NCBI GenBank assembly: GCA_012034595.1
Contig: JAAUPE010000022.1
Span: forward strand, 1-61,250
Reading direction: 5' to 3'
DNA: 61,250 nt
From: Calothrix sp. CSU_2_0
GTDB taxonomy: Bacteria; Cyanobacteriota; Cyanobacteriia; Cyanobacteriales; Nostocaceae
Shown here: positions 43,201-52,871 of the stretch, piece after piece
Numbering within the stretch: position 1 is the stretch's first letter
Layout of the letters: each line of letters starts with the position of its first letter
Program-made: the position numbers and the translations under genes
Notes under the pieces: model-generated
Databases searched by the model: none
The model's input: the letters and a program-made list of their open reading frames with translations, nothing else
What the model was told of the DNA's origin: nothing

Positions 43201-44252
43201 ATCGCATCCTCTCACCTTGGTTAATTAAATATTTGCGACTTACGAAACAAGAAATAGAAGCAGTTGCTCATTATCATTGGGGATGGAGTAGTTGTTTATT
43301 ATTAATTGCAATTATTTCTCCAGTTGGAATTAATCGCTTTATTGGTTTAGGAACAGGGACATTTTTAGCACGTTACGCGATATTTCAAGGTAGATTTTCT
43401 AATTCTTCAACGAATTCTATCCGTGGTTTGACTGCCAATGAAAATTGGGTTTATTTAGGTTTACTAGAAATTTTCGCAGTCAGTATTTTATTCCGAGATT
43501 TACCAATAGGACAATTATTTACCCAACAATTACTACCTTGGAATGGTGCGATCGCATGTATTGTTGCCTATTTCCTCTACATTTTACCCTGGGAGCGTTG
43601 GGGATGGTCAAAAACACCTTGGCAAAATACTGCATACGTTTTGCCGTTGGTAATTGTTGTAATTACTTGTTTGCAAATTTATGCAATAACTTTGCTAATT
43701 ACAGCTACATTTTATGTTGCGATCGCCAAACTTAATCGCAACTTCAATTTGACTTATATTAGTTTGATTTTAATCGATTGGGCGCTTTTTAAATGGTTTT
43801 ACAATTTTCATCTGACTAATGAATTATGGTATGTTTCCACTATTGGTTTATCCTTACTTTATATTGCTCAATTCGAGCCAAAGTTAAACTTACCACAGCA
43901 GAAACAAAACCGTCATTATTTGAGATTATTAGGTAGTGGAATAATTTGTGGTTCTGCCGTAATTTTCCATCAAGATACTGCTTTAATTCCAAGTATTATC
44001 AGTATCATAGCTATTTTTGCTGGCTTAAGTTTACGTATTCGCGCTTTTCTTTATGTTGGTACAGCTACATTTTTAATTACTGCAATTTATCAATTAGTAA
44101 TTCTCAGTTTGCGTTATTCATTCGTCAAATGGGTTATTAGTTTATTTGTCGGTATTCTCTTTATTTCCATTGCTGCAAATTTTGAAACACGACGAGAACA
44201 GCTAAATTATTTATTAAGCAATACAAGTAATGAATTTAATGAGTGGGAGTAA
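40215..44252 (+). CDS. Very large polytopic membrane protein (DUF2157-like N-terminus)
   Basis: 1345 residues. The cytoplasmic N-terminus (about 100 residues, LPSYHPELLAGLEIWLELG, LISDSQVKQICRENL) resembles the short leading segment of DUF2157-type proteins. Then come roughly 30 or more hydrophobic segments, starting WLLFLGIFLVIVSSGLLAAS. No catalytic motif, signal peptide or transport signature is recognisable. Trp and Tyr are frequent. Start ATG at 40215. Likely a cyanobacterial membrane protein of unknown function. Confidence 0.75.
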   Translation: MSSNFEQALNIHVRLPSYHPELLAGLEIWLELGLISDSQVKQICRENLVCSLQTQANVIPEKTVPNVEILPANSLEKEEIPLPPKKPHVLAGMLQSLRAELSVRWLLFLGIFLVIVSSGLLAASQWERFPISGQYGILLAYTLSFFGVSFWAGKQPNLRLTTQGLLVVTQLLIPVNFWAIDGFRLWLNPLGWLVITVAFLTLTATAILIGNSRLINTNLPNRNLRLFGGLRVINILGLSYLHLGWSIPGFSLVAIYMAMIGTSFINVYQKYLEINQEPRQVDNQERERGINLPVSLIICALGLLLSRGIFVAGIDITLLGLAIAICGWLVAWLGEVGKERVSLSSSLAFPWQFIGGVLIFIGWVVSVVSHPAQALAVSALGLWVLVKRLQLFGLKSDFAAIFVIGLQANWLIWCLIPVDLQLQITKVAVQLTNSRNESWGLWSLGLFPYLVAIIAFGEYFRRFNHIPKKRAIAEFSEQISLVFGTSLSILAVFNPGLRSVNLVLSSITLAVVTYRKQKRQSESSASVFSPHIIYLTHLTSILAFCSCINWVIPTLRYEYWAIILLILMVGEWIFSLGAGIWKRSAWYVGFGLAAVSFYLLLININPNLYLPDSQQYHWAGIWLVTPITLSAIASRSHGVRGRINSVSSVISLFLLQLLTFPLTKTRLISLAVAFVLMLVNTRYLPTQEFALITVGFILAFIGVLLWEGIPNLPLLSISGWFVVSSVLIFGLWIVRKYLLNRSIHNFNHNQNPSSQVNPITNDNLTSNLFKAGLGSTIYAEATNQWGCLLFAVELLALTLHSIGIYQGIFSAEFLYIIATAITLIAIIFRSWNEPSNWAFYGIGWCLELLAAEVLAFGGRTTIKIAIANIALGLVSQLFGEWWKRKHRLQELPSSFHVLPIIYALFSVVLRFNTFTTWTGLYTLGVALILIGVGRRRQSQTLPQRFALKPLLYLGLIGVSLSAYEFLFYQMLQTQGGAYGDALIAMSALGAIIMYVYRILSPWLIKYLRLTKQEIEAVAHYHWGWSSCLLLIAIISPVGINRFIGLGTGTFLARYAIFQGRFSNSSTNSIRGLTANENWVYLGLLEIFAVSILFRDLPIGQLFTQQLLPWNGAIACIVAYFLYILPWERWGWSKTPWQNTAYVLPLVIVVITCLQIYAITLLITATFYVAIAKLNRNFNLTYISLILIDWALFKWFYNFHLTNELWYVSTIGLSLLYIAQFEPKLNLPQQKQNRHYLRLLGSGIICGSAVIFHQDTALIPSIISIIAIFAGLSLRIRAFLYVGTATFLITAIYQLVILSLRYSFVKWVISLFVGILFISIAANFETRREQLNYLLSNTSNEFNEWE

Positions 44253-44604
44253 TTTTATACCTCGGCAATATAACTAATAAAAGAACTTCACCCTATAGAC
44301 GCAAAGCTGTTTCGTTCCCTCTCAAACAAGATTTGTCAAGATGGTTAGCGATAAAATGAACTTTTAAGCACTTAAATAGCCGTAAAATTGTTCGTTTTCT
44401 GGACACGCTGGTAACAAAATAACCAGTTTTAAATCGCTAGAAACCTTGATTTTTAGAGCCTTTTAGGGTATGAATCAGCCCTGCGAACCCGACTTCGTGG
44501 GTTAGTCGTGAGGTGAAATGTTCCCCGGTAGTAGCGTTTCCCATAATGTCTAATGGGGTTTTTGAGGATTTGGCGCGATCGCACCAAATCCTCAACAAGT
44601 TTCT
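44253..44604. other. Spacer with palindromes between convergent genes
   Basis: It contains CGAACCCGACTTCGTGGGTT near 44477 (stem AACCC/GGGTT) and the large palindrome at 44562-44595. No gene is seen. Confidence 0.55.
44562..44595. terminator. 34-bp palindrome centred on a HIP1 site
   Basis: TTGAGGATTTGG and CCAAATCCTCAA are perfect 12-bp arms flanking one C/A mismatch and a central GCGATCGC. It lies just beyond the 3' end of the squalene/phytoene synthase gene (stop at 44605). It probably stabilises or terminates that transcript. No clear T-run follows. Confidence 0.6.
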
Positions 44605-45429
44605 CTAACCTGGATTAAAACCAATTACCCCTTCTAATAAGGCAACGACATCGCTACGACTCAGCTTTTCTTTACCATCCGCGATCGCATCCAACGTTCC
44701 GTGAGCTAAGGTTAAGGGAATCTGGCAAAAGTCTAAGGCTGGACTATTCCCCAAGGAAGCATTATAAAAGTCTGCAAGTGCTAGATTTCTTCTTGCATAA
44801 GCTTGCATGTCCTCATTAGTCCAACCGGGGGGGTAAAAACTAACTCCACGTGTTCCATCTTCGCTGTGATTGCGAAGTATATTCACCGCTTGCAAACCCC
44901 GTCCAAATCCAATTGCATGGGTGCGATTGGTCTGGGTTCCATCATACCAACCCCAAAGGTCGGAAAGCAATAAACCCACTGCACCCGCTACCCCAAATGT
45001 ATAGCGGTCTAAGTCTGATTCATCATCGATTTTCCAGTTCTGTTTTGCCCAGTATGCCATTCTGTCGGACATTGCCGCAGTCGCATCCCAAATTCGAGGT
45101 GCTATGGTTTCGGGTGCGAGGATGGACCATTCGCGAATCCTTAGTGTGACTTCTGGTAGTATATCTTCGTATCCGAGAAAACCATCTGTAAAAGCATCGG
45201 CAACAAAACCGTCTACCCCTGCTTGTAAGGTTAAGCTGACGGATTGCAATAATTTTGCTTTGGTATGGTTATCTAGTTCGGGGTGGTCTTCGATTTCGTC
45301 AATTGCACGCATACACAAATATGCTGAAGCAACTGCCTCTTGCAATCCTCTTGGCAAACGTACTATCGGGATATAAAAAGTCCGGCTAGTTTCTTTTAAT
45401 AGTTCTAAAGCATCTCTGCGTAAATCCAT
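44605..45429 (-). CDS. Squalene/phytoene synthase family protein
   Basis: 274 residues. The prenyl-diphosphate-binding motif CMRAIDEIEDH (DEIED) is present, and the second motif appears as NILRNHSEDGTRGVSFYP. ETSRTFYIPIVRLP and FGVAGAVGLLLSDLW are also family-typical. Given the squalene-hopene cyclase 0.9 kb upstream on the same strand, I infer squalene synthesis for hopanoids. A carotenoid role (phytoene synthase) cannot be excluded by sequence alone. Start ATG MDLRRDALELL. Confidence 0.85.
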   Translation of the reverse strand: MDLRRDALELLKETSRTFYIPIVRLPRGLQEAVASAYLCMRAIDEIEDHPELDNHTKAKLLQSVSLTLQAGVDGFVADAFTDGFLGYEDILPEVTLRIREWSILAPETIAPRIWDATAAMSDRMAYWAKQNWKIDDESDLDRYTFGVAGAVGLLLSDLWGWYDGTQTNRTHAIGFGRGLQAVNILRNHSEDGTRGVSFYPPGWTNEDMQAYARRNLALADFYNASLGNSPALDFCQIPLTLAHGTLDAIADGKEKLSRSDVVALLEGVIGFNPG

Positions 45430-46292
45430 TTATTACACTCCTCTGGTTATTTTCCCCCAATTGCAGTTTCTAACCTCCTACCTATTCTCCACATCTATCT
45501 AAATAAAAATTAAACATCATTTTTTTATCACTAGATTTATTTTGTATCATTAAATACAAATACAAGAATGTTGGGATAATTATCCCTATCCGATCAAAGT
45601 AATATTAGAGTCAACGAATGTAACAAAAGGCTAAATTTACAGACGGTGCTAGATTTCCTCGAAACTAACTGCATAAATTTACCATTGCGTCAAGCTGGAT
45701 CGAAACAAATTTCAATATTTATTGGTTCCCACTGAATTAAAGATTGCCATGACTTTAGTAATGAGTTAAAAAGTGGTGTTGATAGCTGAAATAGTTATTA
45801 TAGTGTTAATGTGGGAACTTGTGGAATTCATTTGTGTAAGCAGGAAAATTAAACTGTTGTTTTAGAGGAATGCGATAGATTTGTAAACTACTAAGGCTTC
45901 TCTATATGCAAATTTTGATTCAAATAATCACATTCACTCCTTGTAGAGACTATTATGTTTTTACAAAAGTTTCCCAGAGCATATCATACTTTAGGATGAC
46001 TTTAGTGTCTCCACTTTGATATTTTATTTAAACGCAATTGCATTGAGAAACTCGTGAAATTACTATTTTTACTTAATTTAATGTTTAGATTATTTATGCC
46101 ATTGCCAATATTAACTAGTAATTTTTATTACATTAATATTTGATTAAGTAATTTTATGGAAATGGATATTTTTTACTAGGTGTAAACTTAAAACTAACTA
46201 GAATGGGCATATTTATTGTACTTGCGATCGCAATGTTCGAGCATATCTCCATAAATATTTCCCCAGAATACTGGTAACAATAGCAGCAACGA
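45430..46292. other. Long spacer in the hopanoid locus
   Basis: 863 AT-rich bases between two same-strand genes. I see no gene, tRNA, strong hairpin or repeat. The distance argues for a separate promoter for the squalene synthase-like gene. Confidence 0.5.
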
Positions 46293-48200
46293 TTAAGTAC
46301 ATAGTTTTTGATAGCGACCAATTGCCAGTAAGGGAAAGTATTGTTGGTAGAGGTGATATTTCAGGTAAAAGTGACAGGGGAAACCAGTTCCGGTAAATTC
46401 ATCTTCGTGCCAGGTTCCATCTGCTCGCTGGGTTGCGACTAAGTAGTTAACTCCCCGTTCGATTGCATCTGAAGCAAAATCTCCTGTTGCTTCCCCCGCA
46501 GCGAGTAAACCAATTAATGCCCAAGCGGTTTGTGATGGGGTACTGTTTCCTTGACCTTTTAAACTCGGTTCTTTGTAGCTTTGGCAGGTTTCACCCCAAC
46601 CACCATCGGCATTTTGACAAGATATCAACCAATTTGCACCAGATGTTATACTTTGTCGTTGTTGTGGTGCAATTAAAGCTAGGGCAGATAAAGCACCGCT
46701 AGTACCGTAAATATAATTAACTCCCCAACGACCAAACCAGCAACCTGTGGGTTCTTGCTCCTGGAGGAGATAATCTAAAGCACGGTTAAAATCATCTCTT
46801 TCGATAGAGGTATGACAACAACCTAACATTTCCAGAACACGGGATGTCACATCTGCCGTATTTGGATCGATCATCGCTTTCAGGTCACTATAGGGAAGCA
46901 GATTCAGCCAATCTTGATTGTTATCGAGATCGAAAGCTGCCCAACCACCAGCTTGACATTGCATTGTGGCAACCCAATCGATTGCCCTCTTCATTGCAGC
47001 TTGTTTGAGTTCTGGGTTGGGGAGTTTTGCTAGTGCTAAAGTCATCACCACCACAGCAGTGTCGTCAACATCTGGATAAAAGCGATTTTCAAATTCAAAA
47101 GCCCAAGCACCAGGTTTACCGCGTTTATTTTTGACATTCCAGTCACCGTAATCCAGAATTTGCTTTTGTAGTAACCATTCACCACCTTGTACAATGGCTG
47201 GATGGTCTGGAGCAATTCCCGATTCAATCAGCGATCGCATTACCCAAGCGGTATCCCAAACTGGGGAAACACAAGGTTGAACGCAGTATGTATCGTTGGT
47301 TTCGATGACAAAGTTATCGATCGCTTGCAATCCCCGTACTACTATAGGGTCATTCACATCGTAGTCGAGCGATCGCAAAGCTAACATGGAATTGAGCATT
47401 GCCGGAATAATTCCCCCCCAATCTCCACTTGCTTCCTGTCGTTCCAAAATCCACCGTTCCGCAGCTTGGATTCCTTCGGAGCGGAGGGGAATTAAGTTGA
47501 AAGTTTCGGCAATTTTGAAAGCTCCATCTAAGGTAAGGAAAATATCAGTCCAATCATGATTCCGTGGTAATTCATATTTGACATTTTCTACCCCTTCTGC
47601 ATACAGTTCATTTAGAGAAATGCCGGGATTAGTCACATAAACGGGTTTTTTGTCAAATACAACCAATAAAGGTACAGTACTAGAACGCGCCCAACTCGAT
47701 AATTCGTAGATATTAAAAAAGAAATTTTCTGGTAGCAGCATCACCCAAGGAGGTAAGGAAGGGATACCTTGCCAGCTATAACAGCCAATTAAGGCAAGAT
47801 GAAACTTAGTAAAAATTCGAGTTTTGCTGATACCGCCATGTTTTAAAATAAAATCCCGTGCTTTTACCATTGCTGGATCGGACTCTGACACACCAAGTAA
47901 CTTCAAAGCCATATAAGCTTCCACAGAAGTACTCAACTCTCCCCCATCACCATAAAAAAGCTCCCAACCACCATGTTCCCGTTGTTGAGAGCGCAAATAT
48001 TTTTCGGCTTTGTGGAGAGGACGAATCGTGTCAGTTCGCCAAATTTTATGCAAGAGGACAACTTCCGCAGTTATCGTTACATTTGATTCCAATTCAGCCC
48101 ACCAATAACCATCAGGGTATTGAATTGAAAGAAGATAGTTTTGACTAGCTGCGATCGCCCATTCAATTTTTGATGAAATCACCCTGTCTTCTGTTTGCAT
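46293..48200 (-). CDS. shc: Squalene-hopene cyclase
   Basis: 635 residues, a monotopic membrane enzyme cyclising squalene to hopene. The catalytic DxDD-type motif is in FYPDVDDTAVVV. Multiple QW motifs occur (GGWELFYGDGG, GGWAAFDLDNNQDW, GGWGETCQSY, ADGTWHEDEF). GCWFGRWGVNYIYGTSG is also diagnostic. Start ATG MQTEDRVISS. It diverges from the HpnB-like glycosyltransferase gene, supporting a hopanoid locus. Confidence 0.96.
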   Translation of the reverse strand: MQTEDRVISSKIEWAIAASQNYLLSIQYPDGYWWAELESNVTITAEVVLLHKIWRTDTIRPLHKAEKYLRSQQREHGGWELFYGDGGELSTSVEAYMALKLLGVSESDPAMVKARDFILKHGGISKTRIFTKFHLALIGCYSWQGIPSLPPWVMLLPENFFFNIYELSSWARSSTVPLLVVFDKKPVYVTNPGISLNELYAEGVENVKYELPRNHDWTDIFLTLDGAFKIAETFNLIPLRSEGIQAAERWILERQEASGDWGGIIPAMLNSMLALRSLDYDVNDPIVVRGLQAIDNFVIETNDTYCVQPCVSPVWDTAWVMRSLIESGIAPDHPAIVQGGEWLLQKQILDYGDWNVKNKRGKPGAWAFEFENRFYPDVDDTAVVVMTLALAKLPNPELKQAAMKRAIDWVATMQCQAGGWAAFDLDNNQDWLNLLPYSDLKAMIDPNTADVTSRVLEMLGCCHTSIERDDFNRALDYLLQEQEPTGCWFGRWGVNYIYGTSGALSALALIAPQQRQSITSGANWLISCQNADGGWGETCQSYKEPSLKGQGNSTPSQTAWALIGLLAAGEATGDFASDAIERGVNYLVATQRADGTWHEDEFTGTGFPCHFYLKYHLYQQYFPLLAIGRYQKLCT

Positions 48201-48395
48201 GGAATACTACTCATTGATATGACAGCAAAAAAAAACTGTGGAAGATAGTTCTCAACTTCCCTTCCTTCTTCCTTGGCGTACTTTCAGAAGCCACTTCGTG
48301 TCTACTCTGCGCCTTGGCGGTTAATTAATCTTATTCTTTATAGTTAAAGAGAAGTAATATCTTCCTATCTTACCGTACCAGTTAACAATATATCT

Positions 48396-49607
48396 ATGAC
48401 ACTTATTGAATTGGTTCTAACATCGCTTTCCGTAATTATTTGGATAATATTACTAGTCGCTAGAGGTGGATTTTGGCAAATAAATCCCCTACTAGAAACA
48501 GAGGAAGAAAAAACTCCCTTATTTCCCTTGCCCAAAATCTGCGCGATAATTCCCGCAAGAAACGAAGCTAATTTGTTAGCTGCGACTTTAACGTCATTGT
48601 TCTCACAGGATTATGCTGGCAGCTTCGAGATTTTTCTTGTCGATGATAATAGTACCGATGCTACGGGAGAAACCGCTAACGCAATTGCTGAGGGTTTGCA
48701 GAAAACAACGCAATTACATGTTATTAATGGTAAACCTTTAGCAGCTGGTTGGTCTGGTAAACTCTGGGCAATGGAGCAAGGTATTCGTCAAGCTACGAAA
48801 CTTGAACCCGATTATTTTTTGCTCACAGATGCGGATATTCTCCACGATACCAATAATCTCAATCGTCTTGTCACTAAAGCGGTTAGGGAAGATTTGGATT
48901 TAGCTTCGATAATGGTGCGGTTGCGCTGTGAGAGTTTTTGGGAAAAGTTATTAATTCCCGCTTTTGTGTTTTTCTTCCAGAAGTTATATCCTTTTCAATG
49001 GGTAAATAATCCCCAAAAATCCACCGCAGCAGCAGCAGGGGGTTGTATTCTCATTCGTCGTCAAGCTTTAGAACGGATTGGGGGTATGGAATCTGTTCGT
49101 CAAGCTTTGATTGATGATTGTGCTTTAGCTCTTAAAGTGAAATTGGGAACGAAGAATTATCCAATTTGGTTGGGGTTGAGTTCGTTAACTAAGAGTTTGC
49201 GATCGTATGATTCTTTGGATACTATTTGGGATATGGTTGCCCGTACCGCTTTTACCCAACTCAATTATTCGCCTTTTTTATTGATGGGAACGTTATTCGG
49301 GATGTTTTTGGTTTATTTAGTTTCTCCTTTGAGTTTAATTATCGGTTTGCTAACGGGAAATTGGTTGGTTGCTGGTTTGGGTCTGCTAGGATGGTTGTTG
49401 ATGAGTTTGGCTTATTTTCCGACTGTTCATTTTTATTTGCGATATGCCTCTGGCATTAAGCTCCGCTTATCGCCTTTTTTTGCTTTTTGTCTACCCATGA
49501 TTGCTTTCCTTTACACGTTAATGACTTTCGACTCCGCTTTGCGTCACTGGCAAGGGAAAGGTGGTGCTTGGAAAGGAAGGGTTTATCGAAATACCAAATA
49601 TTTTTAA
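48396..49607 (+). CDS. hpnB: Hopene-associated glycosyltransferase, HpnB-like
   Basis: 403 residues, a GT2 enzyme. An N-terminal helix (IELVLTSLSVIIWIILLVA) precedes the GT-A core: CAIIPARNEANLLAATLTSL, FEIFLVDDNSTDATGETA, LAAGWSGKLWAMEQGI, LLTDADILH, AAAGGCILIRRQALERIGG. C-terminal membrane helices follow. It is divergent from shc across 195 bases, matching HpnB by context and sequence. The transferred sugar or acceptor is not known from sequence. Confidence 0.9.
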   Translation: MTLIELVLTSLSVIIWIILLVARGGFWQINPLLETEEEKTPLFPLPKICAIIPARNEANLLAATLTSLFSQDYAGSFEIFLVDDNSTDATGETANAIAEGLQKTTQLHVINGKPLAAGWSGKLWAMEQGIRQATKLEPDYFLLTDADILHDTNNLNRLVTKAVREDLDLASIMVRLRCESFWEKLLIPAFVFFFQKLYPFQWVNNPQKSTAAAAGGCILIRRQALERIGGMESVRQALIDDCALALKVKLGTKNYPIWLGLSSLTKSLRSYDSLDTIWDMVARTAFTQLNYSPFLLMGTLFGMFLVYLVSPLSLIIGLLTGNWLVAGLGLLGWLLMSLAYFPTVHFYLRYASGIKLRLSPFFAFCLPMIAFLYTLMTFDSALRHWQGKGGAWKGRVYRNTKYF

Positions 49608-49856
49608 TTTTCGATTTTTAATTTTTGTAAATAAAAATTTTTCTTGTTCTACCTTCTGGTATAGTTATTTTAATTGAATATTTTAGATTTTATTATAATC
49701 GGATGGTTGCTTTTTTAAAAATTTGACCAATTCCCCATTATTAGGTAATTGTCAACTACAAAATAAAGATACCATAAATAACTATCAAATTATTCTTTAT
49801 TTAAAAAAATTTACAAATATTCAGTTAATGTCATCCCATAATTAGCTTGAAGACTT

Positions 49857-52688
49857 TTGCAAAAAAATAAAAAATGTTGTTTACAAGAGTTACTGAACCT
49901 TGTATTTCATAGTTCCATCGTTTTACTACTAGATAGCAGCGTCAAAGCCCAAATCATCCCGGATGCTAGCTTAAACTTAGAAAATTCCAATGTGATGTCA
50001 TCAGAGACAAGAGATATAATTTCTGGTGGTGCAATTCGCGGTTCTAATTTATTTCACAGTTTTCAAGAATTTAATATCAACCCACAAAAAGCAGCATTTT
50101 TCACGAATCCGACAGGGATTGAAAATATTATTAGTCGAGTCACAGGTAAAAATCGCTCAGAGATTTTGGGAACCTTGGGTATATTGGGAAAAGCAAACCT
50201 ATTTTTAATTAATCCCAATGGGATTATCTTTGGTAAAGATGCAAGTTTAGCTATACAAGGTAGCTTTTTTGCTTCCACAGCAGAAAGTCTAATATTCGAT
50301 AATAACTTTAAATTTAGTGCCACAAATCCCCTTACCCCCCCATTACTAACAATAAATATTCCCATCGGTTTACAAATGGGAGCAAACCCAGGCAAAATCA
50401 TTAATCAATCTCAAACTCCTAATTTATTCCCAGTACCACCTAATTTCCCTCAAATTTCCATTTATCAAAACGCAGGATTACAAGTTTTACCAGGTCAAAC
50501 ATTAGGATTAATTGGTGGGGATATCTTAATTGATAATGGTAATTTAACAGCTAATAGTGGACAAATAGTAATTGGGAGTGTGGCAAGCGAAGGTTTAGTA
50601 AGGTTTACAGCCAATCAACAAGGTTTAAACTTTAACTACAACGAGATTCAAAAATTTGGGAATATTTCGATTATAAATAACTCATTAATAACTACAAGTG
50701 GGATTGGTGGTGGTCAAATAAATATCAAAGGTGGAAATATTACCCTTGATAATTCACGAATAGATTCTTTAACCTTCGGAAATTTAGATGGTAGAAATAT
50801 CGATATTCAAGGACAAAACTTACTAGTCAAACCAGGTTCACAAATTTCCACCTTAACTTTGGGAGAAGGGAAAGGAAGCAACATTAATATCCGTGCAAAT
50901 GATGTAATCGAGATGATTGGACTAGGTTCCCAGAGATATCGACAAATTATTAGCAACTACATCATTACTGGCACTATTAATTATTTCACTCCAGAACTAA
51001 TGTTGACTTCTGGAACTTCTGGTACTGGAAATGCAGGAAATATCACAATTGAAAGCAATGATTTATTGTTTAGAGACGGAGTAATTAGTACTAGCGGAAG
51101 TCTGGGAATTGGGAATGGTGGAAATATGACAATCCGAGCGCGGCAGATGGAAATGGTTGGTTCTACAATTAATAATGGCACGATTCGAGAAAGCAGTGGA
51201 AAAGGAGGAAATCTCAACATTGAAGTCGAAAGTTTAACATTACGGGATGAATCAGTTCTCGCTAGTGTGACGACAGGAACGGGAACCGCAGGAAATATTC
51301 AGATTAAAGCCAGCGAATTTATAGAATTGCTACGTACCCCCGAAAATGCCGTAATCCAAACTGCGATCGCAACCAATGCTTTCGGTTTAAATGGCAATGC
51401 TGGGGATATCACTATCGACACAAAACGCTTGACGATTTCTGAAGGTGCAGGAATTAGCTCATCTAACGGTATACTGATTGGGAATAATTTCTTTTCTAAC
51501 GCTGGGGGTAGGGGAGGAAATTTAATAGTTAAGGCTACTGAGTCAATTGAATTAACAGGTATTTCTGGTGTTTTAGCAACTGGAGGTAATACTCCAAGTT
51601 TTCTTTCCAATCAAGCAGGAAGTTCTAATTTAGGAGGAGATATTTATATTTCTACACCTATACTCACAGTAGGAAATGGAGGACTTATTTCTGCTGCTTC
51701 TTTTGGTTTAGGTAATGCAGGAGATATTACAATTGATGCGGACAAAATAGAAGTTTTTGGTACTGCGAATAACGGACAATTTGTCAGCAAAATCGAAGTA
51801 TCTTCCGGTTTAATTGACGGAGTAACCAATGTTGATGCGACAGCAAATGCAGGTTCCCTAAACTTGAACGTAAATCAATTAAATATCCGCGATCGCGCAA
51901 TTCTCACAGTTCAAGCTTTGGGAAGTGCTAATGCAGGTAATATCAACATCAAGGCAAAGGAAATTAATCTTGACAATCAAGCCAAAATAGATGCAGCAAC
52001 TGGTGCGGGTACGGGGGGAAATATTAACCTTCGTACCCAGGATATTTTTCTACGTCGTGGTAGCAAAATTAGCACCGATGCGGGTAGTTCTGAGGGTGGA
52101 AACATTGACATCAATTCCCAATTTATTGTGGCTGTTCCCAAAGAAAACAGCGATATCACAGCTAATGGCATTGAAGGAAATGGTGGAAAAATAAATATTA
52201 CTGCTACAAGTGTTTTTGGTTTACAGGTCAATAATCAACTTACTTCCAAAAGCGATATTTCTGCGAGTTCTCGGTTTGGTGTTAATGGTACAGTTAAAAT
52301 TAATACTTTTAATATTGAACCTACAGCCATCAATCAATTACCTACGGATTTAGTTGATACTGCCAACCAAATTAACCAAACTTGTTCTAGCCAAATCCAA
52401 AATGACAGCTTTACTGTTACAGGAAGAGGTGGAATTCCCCTCGCTCCCAAAGAACTTTTCAATGTTACACCTAGTTGGATTGATTGGCGATTTTATCCAA
52501 GTGATAATGCTGTATCTGAAGAAAAAAAAATTAGCACAAATATACGCGATCGCTCAATCCTAAATCCTCCTTTAGTAGAAGCCAATGCATTAGTACTTAA
52601 TCCGCAAGGTCATGTAGAACTTGTCGCAAATTCAACTACCGCAAATACTCTTTTGACAATTAATAAATGTTTTCAAGAAGTTAATTAA
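49857..52688 (+). CDS. Two-partner-secretion exoprotein (filamentous haemagglutinin N-terminal domain)
   Basis: 943 residues from a TTG. Signal region (LVFHSSIVLLLDSSVKAQ) then the TPS domain: GAIRGSNLFHSFQEFNIN, FFTNPTGIENIISRVTG, LFLINPNGIIFGKDASL. The body is a beta-helix of about 25-residue turns with GNAGNITI and GGNINI-type steps. The C-terminal region CSSQIQNDSFTVTGRGGIPL is common in cyanobacterial TPS exoproteins. It is exported through an outer-membrane TpsB pore, whose gene is not in the window. Likely adhesin or surface protein. Confidence 0.9.
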   Translation: MQKNKKCCLQELLNLVFHSSIVLLLDSSVKAQIIPDASLNLENSNVMSSETRDIISGGAIRGSNLFHSFQEFNINPQKAAFFTNPTGIENIISRVTGKNRSEILGTLGILGKANLFLINPNGIIFGKDASLAIQGSFFASTAESLIFDNNFKFSATNPLTPPLLTINIPIGLQMGANPGKIINQSQTPNLFPVPPNFPQISIYQNAGLQVLPGQTLGLIGGDILIDNGNLTANSGQIVIGSVASEGLVRFTANQQGLNFNYNEIQKFGNISIINNSLITTSGIGGGQINIKGGNITLDNSRIDSLTFGNLDGRNIDIQGQNLLVKPGSQISTLTLGEGKGSNINIRANDVIEMIGLGSQRYRQIISNYIITGTINYFTPELMLTSGTSGTGNAGNITIESNDLLFRDGVISTSGSLGIGNGGNMTIRARQMEMVGSTINNGTIRESSGKGGNLNIEVESLTLRDESVLASVTTGTGTAGNIQIKASEFIELLRTPENAVIQTAIATNAFGLNGNAGDITIDTKRLTISEGAGISSSNGILIGNNFFSNAGGRGGNLIVKATESIELTGISGVLATGGNTPSFLSNQAGSSNLGGDIYISTPILTVGNGGLISAASFGLGNAGDITIDADKIEVFGTANNGQFVSKIEVSSGLIDGVTNVDATANAGSLNLNVNQLNIRDRAILTVQALGSANAGNINIKAKEINLDNQAKIDAATGAGTGGNINLRTQDIFLRRGSKISTDAGSSEGGNIDINSQFIVAVPKENSDITANGIEGNGGKINITATSVFGLQVNNQLTSKSDISASSRFGVNGTVKINTFNIEPTAINQLPTDLVDTANQINQTCSSQIQNDSFTVTGRGGIPLAPKELFNVTPSWIDWRFYPSDNAVSEEKKISTNIRDRSILNPPLVEANALVLNPQGHVELVANSTTANTLLTINKCFQEVN

Positions 52689-52871
52689 TCTAGCTCAAAT
52701 TTTTGTATAGGTGGGGTTATTCCACCCTTAAAAATAGTAAAATTGACCAATTCTATATCATGGGTTTTTTATTTTTTGGAAGTCCCTAGATTCAAAAAGT
52801 GCAAACCTCAAAATGCCCATTTCTGCAAGCATCGTCATGGGAATTGATCCATCCACATCTACATACTAATT

